DNA of 64,000 nucleotides, taken from assembly GCA_037042915.1 (NCBI GenBank), contig CM073202.1, forward strand, positions 682,001-746,000, read 5' to 3'. Position 1 is the stretch's first letter; each line of letters opens with the position of its first letter. Position numbers and translations under genes: made by a program. The DNA comes from Auricularia sp. M13. Taxonomy: Eukaryota > Basidiomycota > Agaricomycetes > Auriculariales > Auriculariaceae. The notes beneath the pieces are model-generated. The model saw nothing but the letters and a program-made list of their open reading frames with translations, was not told where the DNA came from and did not search any database. This document shows positions 54,619 to 64,000 of the stretch, piece after piece.

Positions 54619-56598
54619 ATGCTGTCGCACGCGCACGCCCTGCACGGCGGCACCGGCCTGGGCAAGGGCGTCAAGCGTGCGGCGCGCAAGGCCGACGTTA
54701 TCGATGTCGACTTTGCGGCATACAGCCCGCACGACCCATTCGGCGCGATCACCACCCTGCGCAAAGTGCTCGCCAGCCTCCAGCACACCCACCTCACCAT
54801 GCGGCTCGACCACCACAAGCTCTGCATGCACCTTCTTGGCCTCGTAGAACCTTTTATTACCCTGTCGCCCGCACGCAACACGCTTATCCAGCAGCCAAAC
54901 GAGACCCTTGACAGGATCGCGTTTCATATCCACAGCCAACGCGACCTGCTTTCGCTTGCACTCTGCTCAAAGAGGTAAATGATTTTTGTATATCTTTCGG
55001 AGTAATCTATAACTGTCTAACTCATATGATTCAGGATGTACAGCATTGTATTCCCTCGCCATTTCCCATACCGATCCATCAACTGCAAGCTGAGCAACAA
55101 GGCCGTTTGGGACCACTTTGTCGCCCATCCATCGTTGGCACTCAACGTCCGCCGGTTGGAGATTATGCCAGAATGCGCGATGGATAAGGAGATCGTCCCA
55201 CCAGAGCTTCCCCAGAGCGTCGAACCCGGCCAGAAGAGCAGCGAAGAGCTCGTTCGTGCCGCCATCGAGAACATGACCAACCTTGTCACGCTCAAGTGGC
55301 TCCCGGACGACGCGCCACCCTTCGTCGTTCACTTCCCCACCATCTGGCCCGCATTGCGCGCCTGTCCGTCGCTTAAAGAGGTGGACGTCTTCAGCAATAG
55401 CGTGTTCGTTGATGCACCAGACGCTGCTGTCAGCCCTTCCAACGAGGCCCGACCAGCTGTACGCTTGAGGCTTCGATTTGTGACCCGCGACTTATGTTAC
55501 TCAGACTTCGTCTGCGGACTTCGCAAGCCTCGGCGCCGTGACCATGCGCTCGACTTCTATCACAGCCGCCGACTTCAACCCGACTCTTCATTGCATTACG
55601 CAGCTCCTCGTAGATCACTGCATAAACCTTGAGGTAAGCTCAATATTTTGGTGCTCTATCCCCGCTCATTTTTGGGCAGGTCATTAAGATTGGCTATGGC
55701 TCGGAACTAGGCCAGAACGTGCTTGACGCGGACATATTCTTCACCCGGGGCAACTGGCCAAAGCTACGCACGCTACACCTGCTCAATATACAGGGTACAC
55801 CCTCAACTCCGACTTGTGCGGCGTCGTTCTTTGACGCGCATCCAACGATCGAGGCGCTCCATCTGCAAATCGGCGCGGGGCTCATTGTACCAAATCCTGG
55901 CGCTCTTCCTGCGCTGCGCGAACTACGATGCAGCAAGGATCAAGCGGCGGCGATTCTTTCAACGCCGGTCCATGACCCACGTCCGCTCGAGACCCTCAAG
56001 GGCCCGTTCCTGACCGGCCGCGGGGGCGACGATGCATTATTACGCGCTCTTGAACGTTGCAAGGGCTCGCTCCGCCGCGTGGAGCTGCGCGGCATCAGTG
56101 GCGTCAAGGTCCTCCGCGCCCTTGCGGCCGTCACGCCACGGCTGGCGTGGCTCGACGTTGCAGAAGGCCGCCCGCTCGATAGCGTGCCCACCGGGATAGT
56201 CTCGCTTCCGACTGCGGTATGCGTCTTCATCCTCTGCCCCTGCTTGTGACTGACTGGATGCTCAGGGGCAATGGGCGGACACCCTGGCGCTCTTCCCCGG
56301 TCTGACGGCGTTCCATGGCATATCCTTCTTCAGTGAAGTCGCATTCCTCGGCGGTGGTGTACCCGTACTGGCCGACAAGCCCGTCGCGCGCAAGAACGAT
56401 GAGGTCGCCGCGCTGTTGGGCGCGAAGTGCCCTAAGCTGCGTAGGCTGGACCACTGGGCCCGTGGAACACATCGTATCGTCGTGCTTGCGCGCGAGGATG
56501 ACAAGGTCCGCTGGGTGGTCATGCGCACGCGTGGCGAGGAAGACAGCGTGCCGGTTACCATCAAGGGCAAGGCGCGCGGGGGCCGCAACAAGTGCTAG
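54619..56598 (+). CDS. F-box protein (agaric type)
   Basis: N-terminal part MLSHAHALHGGTGLGKGVKR, ADVIDVDFAAYSPHDPFGAI and LASLQHTHLTMRLDHHKLCM is in high-GC coding frame but unfamiliar. The F-box begins at QQPNETLDRIAFHIHSQRD, with LLSLALCSKR joined by an intron at about 54978 to MYSIVFPRHFPYRSINCKLS. Further: HPSLALNVRRLEIMPECAM, NMTNLVTLKWLPDDAPPF, then after introns VLDADIFFTRGNWPKLRTLH, THPTIEALHLQ-like AHPTIEALHLQIGAGLIVPN, ALRELRCSKDQAAAIL, GSLRRVELRGISGVKVLRA, and after the 56218 intron GQWADTLALFPGLTAFHGIS to the end KARGGRNKC at 56598. Putative SCF adaptor. The F-box is 90 residues from the first ATG; a start nearer 54826 is possible. Confidence 0.65.
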
Positions 56599-56796
56599 GC
56601 CCTTCACATTTCGATTTCAGGACGGGCTAAACGAAGCCAACAACTGCGTCCTCACACCGACATACGGTATTTATCTCGTATATGCTGTCTGCGCCTATGC
56701 ATGGGTTCCCCATCTGTTCACATCCCTAATGGACTCTCTACATATGCCGAATGCAGCGTTCACTCGTTTTCAAGAACCCCCCGTTGTGCGCCGTGC

Positions 56797-58008
56797 TCAC
56801 ATCTCCCACTCAGGTATGAAGTCTACCCGCTCAAATGCAAGATTAACCAGCTCCTCCTTCCGCCGGCGAAATCGCGTGAAGTCGCACATCTCGTCTGTGC
56901 CCGTCCAAAGTTTGCGCAGTCGCGGAAACAAGTCCAGCGCCAGGGTCTTGAGCTTCGCGCACGCCTCCTTGTGACTGAGATCAACCATTCGCTGCACTTC
57001 CTTCCCTCGGGCGCCACGGTATACGTTCCCGCATCGTGGCGGATTGAACCCCAGCCCGAGGTAGTCAAGGTCTGGCAGGACGAGTATCTCAACTTGTGTG
57101 AACAGGCTAAAATGCGGAAGGACGCGCTGCAAGCCGAGTCACGCTCAACACGCTGCGATCATTGGAGGACATTTACCGGCGCGTTATAGAACCCGTCAAA
57201 CACGAATGTCTTCACATTCGGCATACTGGTTGTGATCACTATAAGAAGGTGCGTTAGTCCACTGCGGCACCTAAAGTAATGTCATTACACACAGTTGCGC
57301 ACGTCTGCAGTTTGCCCAAACATAGCCTCCCAGTGATTTCCTACATCATTGGCATCAAGCTGAAGGTATTGCACGCCCGGGGCCACAGGCCATTCGCCAC
57401 ACAAAGACGTGTTGTCATACGGACGTCGCGATATCATCTTCAACGCCATGTGGCTCACTTCCGGACATATGGCCAGGAGAAATGCCGCGCACTCATCTGT
57501 GGCCAGACGTCGCACGCTTCTCAGCTGAAAGCGCGGGGTCCGGTCTGGGTGCAGAAAGAGGTTCTGGATGTTGGCGTGCTCTTCGCGGTCGTCCGGATCG
57601 ATTTGTGGGTTGAATCTGAACTCTTGCAGCTGATTCATGCTGAGCAACAGCTGGATGAGCGTGGGGCACCACGCGAGGATGAGAGCAGTCTCTGATGCTC
57701 GAGGAACGAAGTTGAATCTCCTGATGAGCCGGTGAGTGTGTAGTAAGTTCACTGCCCACGTGCACATACAGCACATGTTTCCGGATTGCCTGACTAGCAA
57801 GCATCTCTTGCAGCTGCATTCCCGCCGCGTTTCCGTCACGGATCGTGACTGTACGCAGCAAGAACGGCAGCGCGATCGTCTGAACGTATTTGCAGGTCGA
57901 AGCTAGTGGGCCCAAGTTCTCACGTGGAGGGCCGCGCAATCCTGAGAGCTCATCGCAAATAATGTGCAGAACATCGGCGGGAAGAACGTCGATAATGGAC
58001 GAAGTCAT
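56797..58008 (-). CDS. F-box-like protein
   Basis: Begins MTSSIIDVLPADVLHIICDE; LGPLASTCKYVQTIALPFLL completes an F-box-like start. Exon 1 ends HVLYVHVGS and an intron (GTGAAC..CATCAG) leads to FNFVPRASETALILAWCPTL, LLLSMNQLQEFRFNPQID, LRSVRRLATDECAAFLLAI, MISRRPYDNTSLCGEWPVA and VQYLQLDANDVGNHWEAMFG, with another intron before the last exon: LFTQVEILVLPDLDYLGLGF, ACAKLKTLALDLFPRLRKLW and the end FERVDFIPEWEM (stop 56797). About 370 residues. Converges on the F-box gene ending at 56598, 198 bp away. F-box role inferred from the N-terminus and the solenoid-like repeats. Confidence 0.65.
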
Positions 58009-58613
58009 TGGACAAGAATCGATAAACATGTGCAAAGGATTGGCATGATGCGAGGCTGTGGCAATGGTAACTTGAAGTTCCGAAATTTTGTGTACACACA
58101 GCGCTGAGGATGTCTTTCCTCAGCCTCGCTGTCGACTGCGGCATTGCCTGCCAATGGACCCTATGCCGAGCACCCATTGCGCGGCGTGTTCTCGCTTTTG
58201 GAGTATTAAAATTTCACGCCGGGGTAAGCTCATCGGAGCAGTTCTCTGCATCAGGCTAGGTCGGTTATTGGGCTCGCAGACAGTCACGTTTGGACATGCG
58301 TTTAGCATTGCCTATCGCTGATATAATGCTCTCAATCCGTGCAATCCTTGCGCTGCGATTTGGACACCATGCAGCAACTCCGTGTACGTCTTCGATCTAC
58401 TGCGATCGCCGCCAAGTTCCAGGAGAGTTCTTTATGGAGAACAAGATGGGAATATGGTTGATGAGCAACCGTGAGTACCAAGTGTGCAGGCTCCTAGTGA
58501 CTACAGCGTGGCTCTGGCGGCAGCTGGACAACTTTAAATTGTTTCCAAATTCTTACACACAGTTCTTGTACATCCTCGGTTGCTTCATCTCCAGACGACA
58601 CCCGACTCTAATC
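58009..58613. other. 605-bp intergenic region
   Basis: Upstream of the F-box gene (-) and downstream of the oxygenase gene (-). No gene recognised. Confidence 0.5.
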
Positions 58614-59695
58614 TCACTCCTCGTAGAAAACAAGCGCGCGGATCTCGATGCTCTGGCGGTTCGGGGCGCCTGCCGGCGCAGTCGGGTCGACGAACGCGGA
58701 ATGCGGGGTAAGCAGCGCACGGCCGGGGACGACCTCGCTCTCGTAGCACTTCAGGAAAACAACCTGCACCACCTATCAGCTATGTTTACAGTGACGCTTG
58801 GGAGGTCGACATACCTCGCCCGGCGTCTGGTTCTTCAGGTAGTACCAACGCTGCGCCGGATTGTATTTGACGCTGTAGGTTTCGCCCGTGCGATGAGGAT
58901 AAATGAGGTCAGTTGCGCTAAGGGTAAGAAAGTTAGTGTTTGAGAAGTGAGTGCTTAGCTGAGACGGGGACGTACATGACATCCTTCTCAGGGTCGATGC
59001 TGCTGTAATCTGCGTACGCCAGCGGAGCATCATAGACGGTCTCCAGAGGGCGCCACACGTTGATAATCTGAAGTTATCACGACGCAACTCAGTGTTCAAT
59101 ATCATCTGGCGTCTGGAGATTGCATACCTGAACGCGTCCCTTGGAGAGACGTTCAGCCTCTTCGGGGAGATGGTAGAACACCCTGGCGGCGCCAGCCTTG
59201 GGAGTCTGATCGACGTGAGCACGCTGGACTGGGCCGCGAGTCTGAGGATCCTGCGGGGCGCTGTGCGCCGCACGGCGGATGGTATGGTCGAAAATGAAGA
59301 CGCGCTTGGCCCCCGTCTCACGCTTGATCAACCTGCATGCAAAGGACGGTTAGCGAGGGGCAATGATGTCCGTGACTGAGGAATCAGACGCACTCCTCAG
59401 TTTCCTTGTAGTACTTTGTAGTAATTGCCTCCTCGTCAATGAAGTCCTTCTCGGCGCTCTCGTGCTTGACAATCTGGAACCCGGCGGTATCGATGGTGAA
59501 CTTGGCACGTTCCTCATCGGACAGAGCACGCAGGTCGGTGACGTTGACTTTGTGTGGCTCAGTAGCAATGTTCGTCGCCGGTTTGCCCTCCTGAGGGGAG
59601 ACGTAGATGAAGGGTTTCTCGGTTGACGGAATGATGAAGTTGAAGTCGGACTGGACCGACGCGTGACCAGGAGCGGACTGAACGGCGACGGACAT
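58614..59695 (-). CDS. AsaB/NvfI/GA4-desaturase-like oxygenase family protein
   Basis: Exon 1 MSVAVQSAPGHASVQSDFNF and IIPSTEKPFIYVSPQEGKP, then VNVTDLRALSDEERAKFTID and AGFQIVKHESAEKDFIDEEA. After an intron: LIKRETGAKRVFIFDHTIRR, PVQRAHVDQTPKAGAARVF, YHLPEEAERLSKGRVQ, then INVWRPLETVYDAPLAYADY, DLIYPHRTGETYSVKYNPAQ, RWYYLKNQTPGEV, and the last exon with LFKCYES- and HSAFVDPTAP-type motifs ending EIRALVFYEE at 58614. This order (VHVDQ, NVWRP, DPR-type, KCYDS) defines the CmcJ/AsaB/NvfI family, several members of which are Fe(II)/2-oxoglutarate oxygenases in fungal metabolite pathways. HVDQ would provide the metal His and Asp. About 300 residues. No biosynthetic partners are seen nearby except perhaps the AMACR/ALDH genes, so pathway is unknown. 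Confidence 0.8.
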
Positions 59696-59967
59696 TGTGG
59701 CAAATGCGATAGGACGACTGGTCTGCTCTGCTACACAAGGAGAGCCTTATATCTACTGCCAGAGATGATGAGTAAGTGGGTCGTGGGTAGGAAGGATCGC
59801 GCCATCTCGGTGGTATATGGTTCCATTGGCGTCGCTCCTGGCCACTCCTGGCGTCTGGCGTCCGGTAAGAGGATGACTCAGCATATCCCCTGCCTCTCGG
59901 GTCGGAGTATGCAGACTCTTTTGGCTCTGCAGGTCCAGAACATGAGCGTCCCTTCTCAGTCAGCCTC

Positions 59968-60355
59968 CTAGCCACGTACCACTCTTGTTGTGTTTGTGAA
60001 CTCCCTCACGCGATCGGCACGCAAAAAGTCGTAAGGACAGTGAGATTGTTCAGCTGCGGTCTTCATCAGCGAAAGTAACACAGCTACATACTCAGCTGGC
60101 CGTGGCTTGTACGTCAATTCCCCGGTTTCCTGTGGCCGAGAGAAAATCAGAAACTGAGAGGAAACGAGCTGAGGGCTGATTCGTGAGGATGCTTTGATAG
60201 GACTCTGGAGCGATGGGCGAGTAGTCCATATCCTTGAGATTATCTTTGCGCCGTAGGCTTGCCTCGGATTCGGAGCTCGGACAGAGCTCGGATGGATTCG
60301 GCTGTGTTCCGAACAGCGCTCGTATGACAAAGCCGACGACGTCAACACTTGACAT
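59968..60355 (-). CDS. Hypothetical small protein, divergent from SelO
   Basis: Starts MSSVDVVGFVIRALFGTQPN at 60355 and runs DMDYSPIAPESYQSILTNQP, SARFLSVSDFLSATG. In the neighbouring frame ETGELTYKPRPAEYVAVLLS and AEQSHCPYDFLRADRVREF follow directly, suggesting a splice or shift near 60125. Not recognised. The first block alone is a complete 88-codon frame. Start lies 117 bp from the SelO ATG on the other strand, so they could share a promoter. Confidence 0.35.
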
Positions 60356-60472
60356 GGACCACACCAATTGCCGCCGTGTCCATCCTCTTCCCTGTACGCC
60401 GTCGTGGCTTCTGCTCAGATGATAAGCTCAGGACTAATCCTAGCAACCAGTTGAATGCGCTTGCGACCCGCC

Positions 60473-62757
60473 ATGACAAAGCCAATATCCCAGCTGCCGC
60501 TGCCACCAAGCACGCACATTCTGACGCACAACTTGCACCCCGACCCCGTGTTCCCTAGTCCCAAAGCCTGGTCCGACAAGATCAAGACTTCTCCCTCGTT
60601 CCAGCGGCGCGCACGGCTCGTGCAAAACCCAGCGCATTTTAGCTATGTCTCACCGCTTCCCGTCCCATTCCCCTATCGCATTGTCGCACCGGATCCACCG
60701 CAGGACGGCGACGACCGCGGGGCTTTTGTCGAACGTTGGCTCGCTGCGCAAGAGCCTCTCGAACCTGTGGGACCCGCACCCTCCTCTTCTGGTGGGCTGG
60801 GGACTTGGACCAGTGATAAACGTACAGGCGAACGTGTATTGCTCGGAGTTGCTCGCGTTGGCTTGAAAGACTGTGTTCCCGAACTCGACGTTGGCGACGC
60901 GTTTGAAGTAATTGGCGAGCCGTCACTATCAGACTGCAAAGTCGACCCGAAAGCCGAGTCCAAACCGAACGCCGCGCGGGAGGAGCTCGTAAATGTGCTT
61001 TCCGGCCGTCACGCGTTGCTGTCTGTACCTCCCAACGAGGAGTCCCACAAAGATGGATACGCTCCTTGGAGCCTCAGATACAGTGGCCATCAGTTTGGAA
61101 CTTTTGCTGGCCAGCTCGGCGACGGCAGAGCCATCTCCATCCGTGCGTTGAACGTCACCTGCACACCGTGCTGCGACTGACATTTGACAGTCGAGACGCC
61201 GCTCCCCGACGACGCGGAGACGACCTATGAACTGCAGCTCAAAGGCGCCGGCCGCACTCCATTCAGTCGAGGCGCGGACGGCCTTGCCGTTGTGCGCAGC
61301 TCCATCCGCGAGTACCTTTGCTCCGAAGGTGCGAAAGTTCTTGCTTTGCAGATACTGTTCTCAACGCCTTCTTCAGCCATGCACGCGTTGGGCATTCCGA
61401 CCACACGCTCGCTGGCGCTCATCTCGCTCCCCGACCTCGAAGTGGTGCGCGAGCGCGTCGAAAGCGCGAGCATCCTGACGCGCGTCGCGCCGTCCTTCAT
61501 CCGCATCGGCAACTTCCAGGCGTTCAACCCGCCCAAGGACGTCTTCCTTATCGGCGGCGGACAGCAGCAGGCGGACTACGACGGGCTCCGGACGCTCGGC
61601 ATCTGGGTCTCACGCCGCGTCTTGAAACTGGACGATGTTGACGCGAAACCCTGGGGTCTGCGCCTCGTTATGGAGTGCGCACGCCGCAACGCCCTGATGC
61701 TCGCGGGATGGCAGGCGTATGGGTTCATGCATGGCGTGATGAACACGGACAATATTTCCATCATAGGCTTGACCATCGACTATGGTACGTCCGTTGCTCT
61801 GTGTCGTTTGAACCAACTCATGTTTCTAGGTCCTTACGCGTTCATGGACGTGTATGACGCAGGACACATATGTAACCACTCGGACGGGGAGGGCAGATAT
61901 GCGTTCAAGCTGCAGCCGACGATGATGTGCGTATCGATCTTAGCTGCAGTAAATTTCACTCATATATACCTACCTCAGCCTTTACGCTCTGCGCCAATTG
62001 GTGGAAGCTCTCGCGCCGCTGATCGGCGCAGAAGAGGCCCTCGGGCGCGCGGTGCCACTTGACTGGGCATCATCCGCATCCGCCGAGCAGCTGGAGGAAT
62101 GGCGCAAGGCGGGCGCGGCTCACCGCGACGCTGTGGAGCTGGAGATTCAGGACGTATTCATCGCCGAGTACAAGCGTCTTATGCGCAAGGTACGTTCTCT
62201 GCTTTCAGCGCTGTAGGAAACGCACTCTGACCCGCCTGTAGCGGCTCGGCCTGAAGACCGCGCGGGACGACGACCTGCAGAAGGTGATCGACCCGCTGCT
62301 GGACGTGATGCAGCGCCACGACCTCGACTTCCACGCGACTTTCCGCGCGCTGGCCGTCCACGCGGATGGGCTCGGCGACGGCTTCGACGTGGACACACTG
62401 CTGATCAGCCCGACGCATGATGTCCCGAGCACGCTCGCGCGGGACGACATGCGCCGGTGGCTCGCAGTGTACACCGCGCGGCGCGAGGGTGATGCGGCGC
62501 CCATGCTCGACGCGAACCCGCGCTTCGTGCTGCGCCAGTGGGTGCTCGAGGAGATCATCAAGCGCGTCGAGGACGATGCGCTCGGCGGGCGGCGCGCGCT
62601 GGCTAAGGTGCTGCTCATGGCCGAGCGGCCGTTTGAGCCCTGGGGCGGCGAGGGAAAGGAGGAGGCTGCGCTGAGCGACGAGGAACGCGAGGAGCGCAGG
62701 TTTTGCGGGCTTGGTGGGCGCGAGATGTTGGGCTTCCAGTGCAGCTGTAGCAGCTGA
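60473..62757 (+). CDS. SelO-type protein adenylyltransferase (UPF0061)
   Basis: Pseudokinase-fold AMPylase, mitochondrial in characterised eukaryotes. Exon 1: MTKPISQLPLPPSTHILTHN, RRARLVQNPAHFSYVSP, YAPWSLRYSGHQFGTFAGQL, GDGRAISI. Exon 2: ETTYELQLKGAGRTPFSRGA and DGLAVVRSSIREYLCSE; a 48-nt in-frame intron (61329-61376) leads to AMHALGIPTTRSLALI. NTDNISIIGLTIDYG is split from PYAFMDVYDAGHICNHSD by the next intron, then ALRQLVEALAPLIGAEEAL, FIAEYKRLMRK, RLGLKTARDDDLQKVIDPLL, and the end GFQCSCSS at 62757. NTDN, DYGP and HICN are the metal and nucleotide motifs. The C-terminal CSCSS fits the redox-active Cys (selenocysteine in animals). ATG 60473 is preferred over 60455 because of its context. 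Confidence 0.9.
61329..61376 (+). other. Stop-free 48-nt intron in SelO
   Basis: GTGCGA donor and TTCTTCAG acceptor between CSE and AMHALG. The intron is 16 codons with no stop, so unspliced transcripts keep the frame. Confidence 0.6.
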
Positions 62758-63235
62758 GTTCCGGTGCGCGAGATTGTCTTTGGACAATAAACTTCCATTG
62801 GAATGCTGCGAATGCGCGAGCTCATCGACAGCGAGATTTTCGGGGGCAGCGCGACTGTTATCACTGTCATGACCTTGCAGCTATACGCTATGGGTCGCTA
62901 CCCAGTTGGAGTGGGCAGGGCACAGGCGACGGCAATACTCCTGCTGGCGCGGCCAGCAGCGTCACTTCTGGACCAAAACGGCCCTCCTCAAAGCTGCCTG
63001 GCGGTGTGCACTCCTGTTCTCCTGCTATGCGTGTCCTTATTCACTATGCTACGTTGAGTCCCATAGATTGATTCCATTCGGGGTAACTCTCTTCCCGAAG
63101 TGAGGCAAGGATGGTCACGCGCATGGGGCCGGGAAGTCTCTGGTGGCACTGGAGGAGTTCCCGAACGCGAAGCTTGCCAGCTATTACAGACGCCGGTATG
63201 GGTGTTTTGCGCGGCCGCCTTGCCCTCTCTCCAAC
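62758..63235. other. Intergenic between SelO and MFS transporter
   Basis: Short open frames only (62803-63057 plus). Expected to hold the SelO 3' end and the transporter promoter. Confidence 0.5.
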
Positions 63236-64000
63236 ATGCCCTACGGTATTCTTGACGACAAGTACTTGGATCATGTACGTGCTCCTGCTGTGTTAGCGTG
63301 AACAGCCGAAGGCTCACTGCTCTTAAGGTCCCTGGTACCTCTCTGTTGGAGGACTTGCATGCAAAACCGGACGCTCGCGTCGCTGGTCTCAAGCATGGGA
63401 CTGGACGATCGGCACACATTGTCCTGGTCCCGCAGCCTTCGGACGACCCTCGGGTGAGTGGGCGGTCTCGGAGCCATCAACCCGTCTTTGCGTACTCAGC
63501 CCACGTTGGCGACAGGATCCCTTGAACTGGCCGACTGCGAAGAAGGAAGCATGCTTTTGGTCGTGAGTCGGTTTACCTGTTCCTTGCTATTTATATTGAC
63601 GCGCACACAGGATATGCTTCATGTCCGGCTTGGTGTACGCACGGACGTACCACTATGGACGTCGGCCCAACGTTGAACCTCGCGCAGTGGTGCTATAGGT
63701 CCCATCCTCACTCCAGGCTACAACCTCATCGCCGAGGAATGGAACGTCTCAGTGAACACCGTAGCCGCAGCGTACGTCCTCGTTCTTCGTTCCAGTCCGC
63801 TTTATCTTAGCTCTATGGATAGCAATGGATATGCCGTCGTTTCTCTCGCCGTCGCAATGATGATCATGGCCCCTTTCGCGGTCAAATATGGCCGGAGGCC
63901 GGTGTTCATTGTCTCCGCACTTATGCTCTTCCTCTGCTCGATATGGACTGCTACTGAGCATGGCCTCTCGTCTTTCATCGCGTCGAGGATATTTCATGGC
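63236..64000 (+). CDS. MFS transporter (DHA1-like), 5' part, cut by window end
   Basis: Exon 1 MPYGILDDKYLDH joins by a GTACGT..CTTAAG intron to VPGTSLLEDLHAKPDARVAG, LKHGTGRSAHIVLVPQPSD, DPR, then DPLNWPTAKKEACFW, SICFMSGL, GAIGPILTPGYNLIAEEWNV (TM1-2), and SMDSNGYAVVSLAVAMMIMA, FAVKYGRRPVFIVSALMLFL (loop G-x-x-x-G-R-R-P between TM2 and TM3) and TEHGLSSFIASRIFHG at the window edge. The long soluble N-terminus ending in DP-x-NW and the GRRPV loop are typical of fungal drug/H+ antiporter and related plasma-membrane transporters. About a third of the expected 500 residues is present. Substrate unknown. Confidence 0.8.

Overview
The window looks like a piece of an Agaricomycete (mushroom-forming basidiomycete) nuclear genome. 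Coding exons are GC-rich, most genes are split by introns of about 48-60 nt, and the recognisable products are eukaryotic and fungal: a HUS1 checkpoint clamp subunit, a fungal Trl1-type tRNA ligase, a DENND6-type DENN protein, SelO, an SRPK-like kinase and many F-box proteins. No rRNA, tRNA, CRISPR or prokaryotic operon structure was seen.

Layout. 1-2150: decayed DNA-transposon-like block with inverted fields of AGGCAT/ATGCCT repeats around a 16-bp minisatellite. 2400-12450: a tandem and inverted cluster of one gene family, secreted proteins that look like two fused beta-trefoil lobes; there are four long copies (+,+,+,-) and a fifth 5' remnant (-). At least three of the five carry frame breaks. 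13.1-23 kb: FAD-dependent amine oxidase, a low-complexity poly-Q protein, an unknown small protein, a DENND6-like protein, a histidine phosphatase with an 8-nt microexon, and a 5'-truncated P450. 23.4-27.0 kb: an unusual tRNA ligase paralogue with order kinase-ligase-kinase-phosphodiesterase and substitutions at catalytic positions. 27-45.7 kb: F-box proteins (one with three F-box motifs), an uncharacterised protein, an AMACR-type CoA racemase, a Shewanella-like phosphatase and a TMEM19/DUF92 membrane protein. 43-48 kb: two small paralogues of an unrecognised family flank an F-box gene. 48.7-64 kb: HUS1, an SRPK-like kinase, an ALDH3-type dehydrogenase, two F-box genes on opposite strands, an AsaB/NvfI-type oxygenase, SelO, and an MFS transporter cut by the window end.

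The genes do not form one pathway. Conserved housekeeping genes (HUS1, SelO, DENND6, TMEM19) alternate with fast-evolving families (trefoil proteins, F-box proteins, the tRNA ligase paralogue), as is common in agaric genomes. The strongest candidates for something undescribed are the tRNA ligase paralogue, the double-trefoil cluster and the small paralogue pair. Gene models were spliced by eye from GT..AG sites and conserved protein motifs; no database search was possible. Where a splice junction could not be settled, the entry says so.
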